This document shows positions 33,619 to 44,749 of a stretch of 64,000 bases of DNA, piece after piece (the first letter of the stretch is position 1; each line of letters begins with the position of its first letter). A program made the position numbers and the translations under genes. The notes under the pieces were generated by a model that ran no database searches, was not told the DNA's origin, and saw only the letters and a program-made list of their open reading frames with translations. Origin of the DNA: Heliopora coerulea. Lineage: Eukaryota > Cnidaria > Anthozoa > Scleralcyonacea > Helioporidae. The stretch is taken from NCBI GenBank assembly GCA_030142905.1, contig JASJOG010000007.1, forward strand, positions 4,481,001 to 4,545,000. Reading direction: 5' to 3'.

Positions 33619-34025
33619 GTCATTCTGCAACAGAACTCCCTTTTGTCCTCTGATGAAGAATGAAGGTAAAATTTTATTCTTTTCCTTTGAAAATGAGATG
33701 ACGGTTTATTTTTGGAAGGCCACACGAAGTCGTCGAAAGAAGATTCCAAGTACACCAAGCTGTATTACTGAAACGACTCCATGAAAATGCAATCGATATA
33801 CGAAAGTTGGATGAGCCAAACCAAGGTAACAAAACGACAGCAATCCCAGTAGTTTACAAATACACTCAAAAGCAATCTTTCAAATTCCGTTGGCAACCTT
33901 CGACGGCACAAGTTGTCACCTCAACGCATGTACAGTAGAGTAGCTGCATAAACAGTTGCTAATAGCAATGTAAACAAGATGGATGAACTGGCTTGATCCT
34001 CTTCACAGATATTCAAAACTGAAAA
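33619..34025 (+). CDS. Possible short gene divergent from IFT140
   Basis: A candidate first exon (33619-33666, MSFCNRTPFCPLMKNE plus one base, donor GTAAAA) can be joined to 33733-33825 (VVERRFQVHQAVLLKRLHEN and onward, donor GTAACA). A last piece after a TTCACAG acceptor at about 34012 ends quickly in TGA, giving about 52 residues. The middle exon is strikingly helix-like and charged. A simpler splice at 33717 keeps the same frame but puts a TGA in exon 1. I recognise no family. It could also be noise beside a bidirectional promoter. Confidence 0.3.
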
Positions 34026-34039
34026 AGATAAAGACCTTA

Positions 34040-35500
34040 CTCTTAAATACGTACGGGTCCCACAGAAGGTTGTAAAAAAATGTGTTGGCCAGGAAGACGT
34101 AAAACCGTAAAAGATTTTACCTGTATGGCGAAATAGTCATACCGAAAAACGACTTAACGAAACCAGGATACGTTAGGTTATCGGGCTATAAATAAGGATA
34201 TTAATGGGATAGACTGGACATAATGCTTATATTGGATAATTTGGGGGGATATAGGGATAAAAAGTCAAATTTAAAGATGGCGGATTTTGGATGATTTCAG
34301 GCAAAATTAAAGTTGTTCGACGTTATCCGTCCAGATAAACTTTATGACTCGTTGCAAAGGCAATTTTTGTATATGGCCAAGACTGACAAGTCACAAATTG
34401 TGTCACGTTATTAAAATTTTGATCGGAATCGTTCATATTACTCCATTGCTTCGAGAAAAGGGATCTGTCCAAAGGAAGGATGTAACGATTTATGATCGAC
34501 CAATAGCAATGACAAACTAGTAATATTACAGTGAACATCAGCGGTTAAAATAAGAACCCACCGGAACGACACCCGTGTGACTCCATTGTATTGTGCATCA
34601 ATTGATGAGGAAAGTAAAGCATAAATTCTCAAAGATTCTAGGTTTCAAGACTTAAGATATAGCGACGAAACACGTTCTTACCCAAGAGATCTTTTACCGT
34701 GCATATTATCATAATTGTAAATTTTAAGAATAAAGGGCAAAGAAAAGGGCAAGGAAAGCTATGGAGCACCCATAGTCCCGTTATACATAGGTCCAAGGGG
34801 GGAGTTACAGGGGCCAAGGGGGGTCTGTGCCTCCTCCAATAATTTGGAGAAGTGAGGAGGCAGAGTCAGTCACTTGAGACACAAGTTTGGGATTTTTGAT
34901 GGCATCATAGCACAACGTATTACGGCAATTTCCAGCATGATACTATCTCTTCGAAAAACAAAGGATCTCATGTTACGTTACCTAGCAACGGTTCTTCCAA
35001 ATTTAATACGCAGACTCCTGTAGCTTACGGGCACACTGGCCTTCTCAATAATCAATACATAACACACACGTTGTGTAGGTCCGTATAACCAAGGCAGTCA
35101 TTGAGTTCAGCTGAAACGATCCTGGATGTATAGGTGGTGTTGACTTATCGATTACAATGAACCGTCTGAAATGGATGCCTCAAAAGGAGAGAAGATTATC
35201 CATTTTAAGACTTATAAAAGGATCTCTAACAGACAAATTCACGAGGGTTATTTAAACTCATGGCTTTCGTATGTGGACAAAGATTCTATCTTACAGTCTA
35301 ACTTCCTGAAGTAATGCGAAGATACGGCAAACCTCAATTTTTAATGAAGCAAAAGAATTCAATTAACAACCGTGAAAAGGCTTTACATATTAAGCATATA
35401 ACTTTTACTATCTTAAGCAATAATGTCTGAAAATCATACACATTAAGCATGTAACTTTTACTATCATAAGCACGAATATTAGGGAGTCATATATCTATCA
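34040..35500. other. Intergenic, nothing recognised
   Basis: AT-rich DNA with short chance open frames on the minus strand (34323-34538, 34438-34632). 35376-35500 holds two direct copies of a segment around TAACTTTTACTATC. No gene supported. Confidence 0.5.
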
Positions 35501-35523
35501 AACATATTTGTCATAAGCATTAA

Positions 35524-35610
35524 TTAATAGATCATAACTGAGGCAGACAGAATTATATCCTGTATTATATCCAATAATGCTGTCTGCCTCAGTAATTATC
35601 TATTATAATT
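35524..35610. repeat. Foldback element around CTGAGGCAGACAG
   Basis: Inverted arms of about 30 bp (TAATAGATCATAACTGAGGC side and its complement ending TCTATTA) around a short centre rich in TAT. It can form a single hairpin. Confidence 0.8.
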
Positions 35611-35644
35611 ACTAACCTTCATTGAAATCCATCATGCTTCCTCT

Positions 35645-35730
35645 GCATAATATCAGCGAATGCAGCGAGCAAAATTTGACAAACTCGACTTGCACAATTT
35701 TGCACTCTGCATACGCTGATATAATGCCGA
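35645..35730. repeat. Foldback element around ATATCAGCGAATGCAG
   Basis: Arms GCATAATATCAGCGAATGCA and its complement, with GAGCAAAATT pairing inside. About 85 bp in total, directly after the previous foldback. Confidence 0.8.
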
Positions 35731-37059
35731 GTGAAAACAATAGGTTTTGATGCGGGTCACTAATTACTTGAAAGGAATCGTGAGTGACGAGGTTATCATT
35801 CAGTCACACACTTCATTAAATTTTTGCAGTTCTGAAGAGAAAACATTACACAATAAATTTGATTCCACGTGCACTTTCATTGGTCATTACCAATAATTTA
35901 GTGAAGGATATAAGCACAGATGGCGTCATTAACACAGTAAACAAATCACAACACTTCACGTGATATCATGAGCCAATGATGTTGCCTAACTTTTATCGAT
36001 CGTGAATCAAGTTAGAGATCACTGTTTCCAGTTTTTTTAATTTCTCAAAATTCTCTGAAGCTTTTAATCAACTTTTAAAACATTAACTTTCCACTGTTTG
36101 TTGTTCCCGTTTTCTGTTCAATCATAGATGCACAGAAAACGTCAAAACGTAGCAAGTACGAAAAAAGAGACCTACGAGACGTAAGCCAAGTTCTTACCGC
36201 GTTACCACATCATGTGCTGGGCAATAACTTTTTTTTACCAGACTTCGGTTTCCGCCTGGTATTTCGATCGCTGAAATCTGAGAATCCATACCCGATCTTA
36301 CATCACAAAAATATCGTTTAATTTGTCTTATACGATTAACAATGGGATCAAAAGTATTACACAATTATTTAACGAAGGATTAAAGATCCTACAAACTTTT
36401 TGCCTGAAACCGGGGTGAAACTCAAAGGGGTGTGTGGAGTGCAACACCCCCCAAAGTTTTGGAAATTACGATTGAAAAGGCAAAATCAAAGATTTCGCAT
36501 GACAACCCAGAGTATAAGTATTCAGTGATGTGACGACATTACTTGAATAAAATTTTAAAAATGGAATGTAAAAATATTGTTTGTGTTTAGAAAAATATTA
36601 CATGAGTGATGCAGTTAGTGCGCCAATTACATAGTTTCCAATGGCGTGCCAAACCGAGATGCATGCCTGCACCGTAATCAAATTTTACTGCGGAGCCGCT
36701 GGGAAAACAGATTCTGGCAGGGCAATTTTATCCTCACCCTCCGCCAAAAATTAAAAGAGGGTCTAGTTACGCCCTTGCCTGAAACTGAGTTACATCGATC
36801 GACACTTTGTGGCAGATAACCAGAGGGTTCACTAGTGCACCCAATGAGAAAGTGTCCCGCCATGATTAGCGGGGGCAAGCAAAATTGTAGGGGAGATGCT
36901 GCATATTGCACGTTCAGCGTTATAACGATTGATTAAGCAGGGTAACCAATTGAGGTCAATGCTCGATAGTCAAAGGAAACCATTGGAACACTGATATAAG
37001 AATGGAATACTGCGTAGGCAGTGATAAATAAGACAAAAAGTTTAAAAGGTTGATAACTT

Positions 37060-37120
37060 CCGTGACTGATCTCAAAGAATTCCAACGTTTTGAGCAAAGG
37101 CCCTTCGTCAGAGAAACAAA
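37060..37120 (-). repeat. Element-end hairpin (CTGACGA type)
   Basis: On the minus strand, CTGACGAAGGGCCTTTGCTC then AAAACGTTGG, an example of the recurrent CTGANGA-stem-GAAAY motif with the A-rich half altered. Confidence 0.5.
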
Positions 37121-37734
37121 CGTGTTCTTTTCCTGACGAAGAAACATGTGCCTTCATTGGTGGAGAAGTTAATTTTTTCGGCTTAGAAAACATAAATTTC
37201 CAAACTTTCTTCATGAATTCAAAAATTCAGCATGTGCTTTATTGAGCCTAAAACACCCGGCTATCGCCTTGTGTTTTAAATCCCGATAAAGCACTCCTGC
37301 TTGGTTTTTAAATATTACTTAAAACACGAGTTTTTCTGCGCGTTTTTTGAATGATATCTCAACCTCATTAACCATTTTATGAGCAAAACACTAATCAAAT
37401 CAGTACCGAGACGTAGTTTGGACATCTAATCTCAATTACCATAGAATTTCTACAACTTTAAAGCCGATTTTCTCTTTAAATACTGATTCGTTTGAGATGT
37501 AATATCACACACTTGGAAATCGTGTTTCATCAGATATCCAAACACCTCGAAGTTGGTTAAAAATCTCGTTTCTCAATGATGAAACACTCCTTCTCGTGTA
37601 TGATATATTACTTCAAAAACAAGATCCTTAATACCCTAATATGAAAAGGTCGGAAAATTGATGCTTCTTAAGCCACAAAAATTTGAGGAGAAAAGTAACC
37701 ATGTTTTTATCACATTTAAAGACATGACACGGTG

Positions 37735-38092
37735 ATGATTTTGGTCGTAGGATGAATATTAAAGCCCAGCTCAAGAATCGAATATGAATAGCCATGACGG
37801 GATAAATCACGACAAATAACAAAACATGTTAGTTTATACAAGCTTTACTGACGTTTCGTTGCGGACGCGCAACATTTTCAAAGTGAGATACATGATGGAT
37901 AAGGTAAGGATATAAATATAATATTTACAAGGTGTGAAAAATTTGAAAATGTCGCGCGTCAGCAACGAAACGTCAGTAAAGCTTGTATAAACTAACATGT
38001 TTTGTTATTTGTCGTGATTTATCTCGTCATGGCTATTCATATTCGAATCTTGAGCTGGGCTTTGATATTCATCCTACGACTACGATTTCCGC
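37735..38092. repeat. Large palindrome 1 (inverted element ends)
   Basis: Two arms of about 145 bp, roughly 95 percent complementary (37735-37885 and 37943-38092), flank a 57 bp centre. Each arm carries the sequence GCAACGAAACGTCAGTAAAG and the start of a hydrophobic micro-ORF, so this looks like two element termini joined head to head. Confidence 0.88.
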
Positions 38093-38160
38093 CTGGTAAA
38101 TCCTTGGTCAATGTTTTAACGGTGATGATTTTGCTTTGCATTTTTTTCATGAGTTATTAA
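38029..38160 (+). CDS. Hydrophobic micro-ORF of a retroelement terminus, 43 codons
   Basis: Starts in the right arm of palindrome 1 and continues beyond it. MAIHIRILSWALIFILRLRF leads into PPGKS and a second hydrophobic stretch ending in TAA. The same peptide, SWALIFILRLRFPPGKS, occurs at 42176, where the codons differ mostly at silent positions. It reads as a membrane-seeking peptide encoded just after the terminal hairpin motif. The function is unknown; the translation start is inferred from the shared methionine. Confidence 0.45.
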   Translation: MAIHIRILSWALIFILRLRFPPGKSLVNVLTVMILLCIFFMSY

Positions 38161-38832
38161 TGATTTTTGAAGCAGAATTAAATCAATCGAGAAGGGTAAA
38201 GAAATGATTTGGAAAAGAAATATGAATATTGAGAGAAAGTACCCAACATCTTTATAAAAGACTGAAAGAGAAAAAAACTGTTAAATCTTTCAAAAACAAC
38301 TTTTAGTTTATTTCTGAGTTCATTGCTTGACATTGATTTTAATTTTAAAGTAGCTGTTTATCATCCTTCATTCAACTCCTAAATATTTATTTTAGGCATT
38401 GATTTGCAATCTTTTTTTCCGACTTTAAAATTTGAATGGCACAAAATGCCAAGATTCTGGCCAATTTTCGCACACAATATATTATACAATAGAAGGAATA
38501 GCATAAGAAATTTTCACTCGTTGTTACTCATGACTTTGTAAAGAGCAGACACACAGATGACGCCTCTAAAACAGTCAATTAATCGTGACTCTCGGATTGA
38601 TTGTTTTCATATACTTCCATGCCCCAATAATTCCGCATACGTTTTTAATCGCAATACTTTTTTTTCCTAATGTCTACTGAACAAAAACAAATGAATTTCG
38701 TTTTTCTGTTGTCTGTTGAATAATATAAGAACACAAGTCCTTACGAAGTCTGGCCTATTACTTCTCCGCCAAGCCTGGGAACAAACTTGTTGGTCCCGGC
38801 CGTACAAAAAATTTTCTGTACATTAATTCCCA

Positions 38833-39312
38833 TTAAGGCGGACACCTCTCTAAAGCGGACACTGGACACTTTTTGGAAGAATTTTCGTGCAAAATATCCA
38901 TGAAACTGGACACTTGAAAGGCAAATTTGCGTGCATCACACTCGTCACATCAGACATGTTTGACAAGAATTTATAGTCTCTTATTAACTTATTATTAAAA
39001 ATCAATACAATGGTTTATTTGGGCGACCGTTTAGACTTCTTATTCCGTCTTCCTTTTCCACTTGTTCCTCGTTCTTCGTAATGCATTTCTCCAGCCAATC
39101 TATAACCAAGTTCATGCCAGTAAATTGTGCTTAATTTCACGTAAGGGGACTACGAACGTTCAATTTTGCTTTTAATAAAGGTTGCGTTGCAGGTATGACG
39201 TCACATATGTCGGGTATCACGTCACGTGAGCTCTATATAAGGCGAACACCTCTCTAAGACGGACACTTACGGTTGGTCTCGAGCGTGTCCGCTTGAGAGA
39301 GAGTTGACTGTA
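38833..39312. mobile_element. Short DNA element with GCGGACACCTCTCTAA ends
   Basis: Left end AAGGCGGACACCTCTCTAAA. The right end contains both a direct copy (AGGCGAACACCTCTCTAAGA, 39232) and an inverted one (GTGTCCGCTTGAGAGAGAGT), followed by TTGACTGTA. A non-autonomous DNA transposon fits; boundaries are approximate. Confidence 0.55.
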
Positions 39313-39760
39313 TGTCGCTTAAACACCGAGGTCTAAGGTATGTAGCCGTCTTATATCACCATTGGTGAGGTTTTCTAAAACTGATTTAGCAAAGTTTAGC
39401 TAATCTCAGTTGACTTTCTTTCCAGATATTTACATCTTCTAGGATAAGACCAATAAGTTTTTGAATATGGTTGTGGAGAATATTGAAAGTTTCCAAAAGA
39501 AATACTGTTGGCGATAGTGCTTACTAGTGGAATAAATGTTGCTGGTTTGTTTGTATACGTTGATGGATCATATGTTTTTACGTTTTAAGTCGTTTTTAAT
39601 ATTTGCAAGGAAGTGCCAGGTCGATAACTAGCTGTCAACCTCATGAATAATTTTATGAGGTTGATAAGTAGATATCAACTTCACGAATAAGTTTAATTAT
39701 GAGGTTGACAAGTTATTTATCAGCTACCTGAGAAGAAAAGAAACTGAGCCAGAGGTGATA

Positions 39761-40326
39761 CAGTTGACTCCCGACAACTCGAACCCTCGATAACTCGAAG
39801 CTCAGTCAGCTAACCAAAATCAATTTCCCCTGGATTTGTTTCCTACTTTTACCGTGATTTTGCCCTCGGTAATTCAAGCTCTTGATAACTCGAACACCTC
39901 GCTTACTCGAAGTGAAATTGTTTCCCTTCAGGTTATTTTCTTTATAATTTTTCCCTGGATAACTCGAACCTCATTTGTCAATAAAGTGTAGAACATTTAA
40001 TTTACTTTGAATCAAATTGAGCAGCATAGATTCATATTGAAGTGTCTAATTGTCCTTTGTGTCCAATTCTTCACTGTCTTTGAATGAAGTATACATAAAA
40101 TGTGTTTAGTTGTTTTGCTGGCAAAGTATCGTTTTGTTTGTACTCTTTCTCTTAAATAAACCTTATCAAAAGGCATTCTATTTGAATAGCTACGAAGCAT
40201 GTAGACAAAACACAATTTTATTCCCAGCTTTCCGTTCATTTGATGCCATCTCCCGATAACTCGGACTCCCGATAACTTGAACTTTTTCGATTTCCCCTGA
40301 AGGTTCGAATTATCAGGAGTCAACTG
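39761..40326. mobile_element. Pogo/Tigger-like non-autonomous element
   Basis: Flanked by TA on both sides. The inverted ends read CAGTTGACTCCCGACAACTC at left and the complement of CAGTTGACTCCTGATAATTC at right, with extra internal GATAACTCGAAC repeats. These are typical pogo-type termini. At 566 bp it has no transposase. Confidence 0.8.
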
Positions 40327-41070
40327 TATAATATGCAGTTATAATTCACATTTCAATTTATCGTTGATGTTAATTAGAAATTTCTGGAGATGGACCAGTT
40401 ATAATGTTAAAACAAGTTAATTGCAATATTCACCTATTCTTCATCAATACACTTTCACGTGAAGGAAAAACTATATAAACATGAAAGTAAAAATCAATTC
40501 AACGAACAACTAATTGATAACAATCAAGACTTGCTTTGCCAAGCACAGAGTTTACTAGAAATTTTGATTCGGGTTGTGTAAACGACGTACATGAAGTGTA
40601 ACGCAACTTGTGAAAGTGAAATATCCAAAATATTTATCTCGAATGCCGAAAATTTGACTAAAGCAAATTTTACTTTAATTTTCGTATGCACGAAAAAGCA
40701 AGAAGAAAAAACACCGCTGACATATAACGTAGCAATGTTTAAAATCTGCATAAAAGGGATAATAATGAACATCATCAAGAAATTTTGAAACTAATGGGCA
40801 AAGTCAGATAAAAAAATATTTGCTCCATTGACTGGATGGTCTCAGACGACTTCCCAGGGAAATTTTATAGATTCAGGGATCTTGAAAACGTACTAAGTTA
40901 GCCACCAATAATGCATTGCCTTGGCGAAACATTGCCGTGAAGTAATAAATGTTTTCTTAACATGTAATATTTTGTTGTGGCTGATAATTATTCCCTTAAA
41001 CGAGGATAATTACCTCCAGTGCTGCCCTGGTTGCAACTCTGATTTTGTCAATCACGTATTAATCTCTTAC

Positions 41071-41194
41071 CGACTTCGGTTTCACAAAATTTACCACTGT
41101 AACGGAAATCGCAAACACAGTGGAATCCTTCTTCTTTGGAAGAGTCGATTGTACATCTTCCACCATTCTTACACCAATCGATCCTCAGACAAGG
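41071..41194 (-). CDS. EGF-like domain exon of a PAN/EGF gene
   Basis: Minus-strand exon with a TTTTTAAAAG acceptor and a GTAAGA donor. It encodes 41 residues with six cysteines in EGF order, including DWCKNGGRCTID, then HCVCDFRYSGKFCE, a standard EGF fold signature (CxNGGxC, CxCxxxYxGxxCE). It enters in phase 0 and leaves in phase 1. Entry phase matches the PAN exon at 44538-44749, and PAN followed by EGF is a common layout in cnidarian secreted proteins. Exons downstream (left of 41071) were not found. Confidence 0.65.
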
Positions 41195-41327
41195 CTTTTA
41201 AAAAGAAGTTTGGCACCAGAATTAGAAAATATTCTTTTTCGTGCTTTGTTGTGGAAACCTAGGGGCTTTAATATGGGTGTTCTCTCTACAATACTAGATT
41301 TATCTTCTGCAGACTTTCCATCCCTTA

Positions 41328-41505
41328 TAAAAAAGTTCGACATGCCATTTCACATATGAAAATTGTATTTTTGTGAAAATATTTGAGTTCCGTATGTGAA
41401 ATGGATGCTTTATCAGTAAAATTATTTTTCATGACGTGAATTTTTGGTTTCATATATGTTATTCCTGATGTGAATGACCTATTTCATAAGATTTATGAAC
41501 AGATT
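41328..41505. repeat. Palindrome-cluster repeat, copy 3
   Basis: Starts CCCTTATAAAAAAGTTC and contains TTTCACATATGAAA and several CATATGTGAAA variants. Confidence 0.6.
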
Positions 41506-41896
41506 CAACTAGTTTAAAAAATAATAATCAAAAGTGATTGAAAATTATTTTGCTCAGCTTTCGGTCAATGCGACCATTATCAGAGCTAAATGAATGGAAA
41601 CGACGACGTACAAGGTAAGGAGATAAACGTTAATGTATTGGCAAAAAACATATTTACATAAAAAGGCTAAAATACATAAAAACATGAATTAGGCCTATTC
41701 AATAAAGGTTTGCACACATGAGGTAAATTCCTTCCTTTGTCTCTATTATTAATAGCATTTATTTTCAGAAGCAATCATGCACGCTTCGAACCATTTTCGC
41801 TGGCTCCATCTGTTTTCCTTAGCTAAGAACTTTGTATAATCCCATGACATACGGTAGTGTGTGTCTTGAACATATTTAGTTAGTGCTGATCTAAAA

Positions 41897-42214
41897 ACGA
41901 GAGCCCAGGTCATGATTTTTATGTGGAGAGGCATAATGACAGAAATAAAACACAAAGTATTTAAAACAACTTTAATAGCGTTTCGTTGCGGACGTGCAAC
42001 GTCTTCAGAGTGACTATTTTCCTATTGTTTAGCTCTCATGTAACTTATCATCACGTGCAAATAGATATATAGGTTTTAGTCACATTGGTAAATTAGTCAC
42101 TCTGAAGATGTTGCACGTCCACAACGAAACGTTAGTAAAGTTGTTTTAAATACTTTGTGTTCTATTTCTGTCATTATGCCTCTCCACATAAAAATCATGA
42201 GCTGGGCTCTCATT
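41897..42214. repeat. Large palindrome 2 (inverted element ends)
   Basis: Arms of 118 bp (41897-42016 and 42096-42214), about 94 percent complementary, with an 80 bp centre. Same design as palindrome 1: hairpin motif with GAAACGTTAGTAAAG followed by the micro-ORF. Confidence 0.88.
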
Positions 42215-42361
42215 TTTATATTACGTCTACGTTTTCCGCCCGGAAAATCAATAGCCACGATTTTAGTGCTGATCTATTTGTGTATAATAATCGCATACTC
42301 GATTCATGTTCCTTTGTCTCGTTGGAAAACCTCTTCTTGTCTCACCTATATAAGCCATTAA
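42176..42361 (+). CDS. Hydrophobic micro-ORF, second copy
   Basis: MPLHIKIMSWALIFILRLRF then PPGKS and a second hydrophobic run, open to a stop at 42361. Aligned with 38029-38160 it keeps 15 consecutive residues (ALIFILRLRFPPGKS) despite many synonymous changes. It starts inside the right arm of palindrome 2. The end is uncertain because it runs into the antisense GIY-YIG relic. Confidence 0.4.
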   Translation: MPLHIKIMSWALIFILRLRFPPGKSIATILVLIYLCIIIAYSIHVPLSRWKTSSCLTYISH

Positions 42362-42570
42362 GCAATCTTTACAAGGAATGGAATAAACAACCCACCTTGT
42401 CTCCATTTCGGAATCTGATCCTTAGGTTTGGAAAGAGATTGTCGGAGAGTTTACTGAACGGTTTAAACGAAAGTCCTTATGCCTTTGGTCAAAACCCTCT
42501 GCACCTTTTCTGTTACTTCTTTAATAGATGGCAGAGTAGTATAGCTATTGATAAGTTTGTTCGTTAGAGG
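42290..42570 (-). pseudogene. GIY-YIG-containing retroelement fragment
   Basis: The minus strand, across two frames, reads LTNKLINSYTTLPSIKEV, then SLSKPKDQIPKWRQGG, then IPCKDCLMAYIGETRRGF with RQRN. This is the C-terminal linker and the YIG half of a GIY-YIG nuclease of the Penelope-like class. Frameshifts and stops show it is dead. It is a different subfamily from the copies at 2.4 and 14.2 kb (IPCKDC type against ICKKC type). Confidence 0.65.
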
Positions 42571-44314
42571 CCTAGTGCGGCATAGAGATCATATATTTAC
42601 TAGAAGGCAGTGACGCCGAGAGCTGCTGCGGGCCCTCGGGGAGAGGTAAAAAAGTTGGTAGACCACCTCCAGCGAAAATTAATTTGACTACTCTCGCTAA
42701 GTATGGGGCAGAATGAAGCTTTGTATTCTTTATATTCCGTAATTTTTCATGAGACGTTTAATTTGCTCAATCATTTCATGGTAATGCACAAATTCCTCAC
42801 CATCTGAAGTTCAGAAATGAACAAAACAAATAAACAATTCCAAAATTTAAATTAACAAATACAGGTAATACCGAGCTCAAAATTTTATCTAGTAGGTTTG
42901 CAAACATTGCATCATATGTAGTTAATTCCATATTCCGTAAATGATGAGTTTACACATGCATATGTACCCTTAGAGTCTCTTTAAGTCAAACCACGCACAC
43001 GGATAGCACGTAAGTGTAACCGTCAAGTAATATAGATTAATTTATCTTTTCGTGTCTGGAAACAGAAGTTGCCAAACTGGAATCTAAAAATGATCATATT
43101 ATCACATCATCTTATTTTACTTAGAACCACTGATGGTATATGAGCAATAGTACTTTATTAAAGAGATGCGAAATCTGAATTCAGTCAAGTACTTTCTGGC
43201 CAACCGGGCCCCTTGATTTCTTGCGGGCCCCCTTATTGCTTCCAGGCCTGGGGGCAATTTGACCCCAATTCCCCCTCGCAGCGGTCATACTAGAGGGAGC
43301 GTTGCAGCTAAATCTCACACAACCGCAGGTAACAAATTGAAGGTCGCCATGTTGGAAAAATTTAGGAGTGGGGCAAATCAAAGCGCGGATGAAAGGTGCA
43401 AGGTCATGGTCAAAGGCCACTTCACGTTTGGTTCTTGTTTTTGTATTTCTTTTATTAAAAAAAAAAGGATGTAAAACAATTTGGCAATAATGGCCAACCA
43501 ATAACCAGAAAAGCAGTTTTTCTGCTATACAGTTAATGAAAACAAGCAGGAATCAATTCCCTGAACATCAGTTGTTCGACCTCGAGGTTCTCGAAAATAT
43601 GGAAAAGGGCCTGGAGACGAACAAATTGCCCACCAACAATTTACTCAAAATGGTGGCGTTCAATTTGACCCCAATCGTAGCCCCCCATGCCCTCCTATAG
43701 TTTTGTATGATCTCTATGGACGCGATCTATCTGGACATGGAGCCAGCGTAAATGGCTTGAAGCATGCATGATTGATTATGAAAAAATGCTATAAATAATC
43801 GAGACAATAGAAGGAATTTACCTGATGTATATAAACCTATATTGAATAAGCCTTAATTCATGTTTTTGTGTATTTTAGCTTTTTTAGGTGAATATGTTTT
43901 TTGCCAATACATTAACGTTTAGCTGCTTAGCTTGTACGTAGTCATTTCCATTCATTTTAGCTCTGATGATGGTTGCGTAGTCCGAAACCTCAGTAAAATA
44001 AGTTTCAGTAACTTGTGATTGTTATTTTACTTGTTGAATCTTTGAATAAATCTTATGTCAACATCAAGCCGAGGCGATTACAGAACTTTGAGGAAGACCG
44101 AGGCGCAAAATTTTTGAAAAATTCCTATATTCACTCTTTCTCTTCGTTGCTGTATGTTCCGAACTTCTGGGTGATCGACATTTAATGCTTCCGTTTTGTT
44201 ACCAAGCAAAAAGTCGCATGACAACTAATCAAAAAATTCGGCGCGCGTTCCGTGCGCCCCCGTTTATATCCACCCCTGCCCAATTAACGAACATATTCTG
44301 GCAATACTTCATGC

Positions 44315-44415
44315 ATGAAAGCGTTCCGTTTTCATGCGCGAAATGATAATTTCAAACGTGGAAATGATCCAATTTCATATGTTTTTCGCAAGTGGAATTT
44401 TCGTAAGGGATAACC
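44315..44415. repeat. Palindrome-cluster repeat, copy 4
   Basis: Degenerate copy with AATTTCATATG and ending GGAATTTTCGTAAGGG, the complement of the CCCTTACRAAAATTTC start seen in the other copies. Confidence 0.55.
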
Positions 44416-44537
44416 TTTTCAAGCCTTGCTAGAAAGGAAATTTTGTTTTCAAACTAAGCTTTAAGAAAGAACCCAGGAAGACGATGGGGCAGAAGTAAAT
44501 CTGTCATAATCCAAGATGCTCCAGACATAGTTCCTAC

Positions 44538-44749
44538 CAGTATTTTATATAACTTCCAGTCGCTGCTGTTTGTGTCTGTTTCGGGGGTCATTGCTGTGTT
44601 GATGATTTGGCAAGTTATTTCATCGTTGAGGCTCCTGATAAATCGATAGTTGAAAAAAGTACAATTGATGTCCTGTAAACATTGTTGTCCACATTCTACC
44701 CAAGATCCGTACTGAAAGTTTGACGTGAAGTCAGCTGACAATTGATCTC
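44538..44749 (-). CDS. PAN/apple domain exon
   Basis: Minus-strand exon with a TTGCACAG acceptor and GTAGGA donor. It encodes about 71 residues containing WVECGQQCLQDINCTFFNYR, later a TCQI cysteine and a closing DWKLYKIL. The cysteine spacing and the final W-x-L-Y are typical of PAN/apple domains, which bind proteins or sugars outside the cell. It enters in phase 2 relative to exon 45432-45480 and leaves in phase 0, joining the EGF exon at 41071-41194. The product would be secreted or at the surface. The gene is incomplete here. Confidence 0.65.

Larger units (their letters stand above)
41550..44012. repeat. Large inverted duplication around a GIY-YIG relic
   Basis: Arms of about 270 bp (41550-41835 and 43725-44012) are reverse complements. 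Shared blocks include AACGTTAATGTATTGGCAAA and GGTAAATTCCTTC, and each arm ends with the CTGATGATGG-type hairpin motif. Between them lie palindrome 2, a GIY-YIG fragment and about 1.1 kb of other sequence. The layout suggests a retroelement bounded by inverted terminal copies. Confidence 0.8.

Noticed and set aside
42157..42567. 136-codon plus-strand open frame
   Set aside because: It is the antisense shadow of the GIY-YIG relic and an out-of-frame reading of the micro-ORF region.
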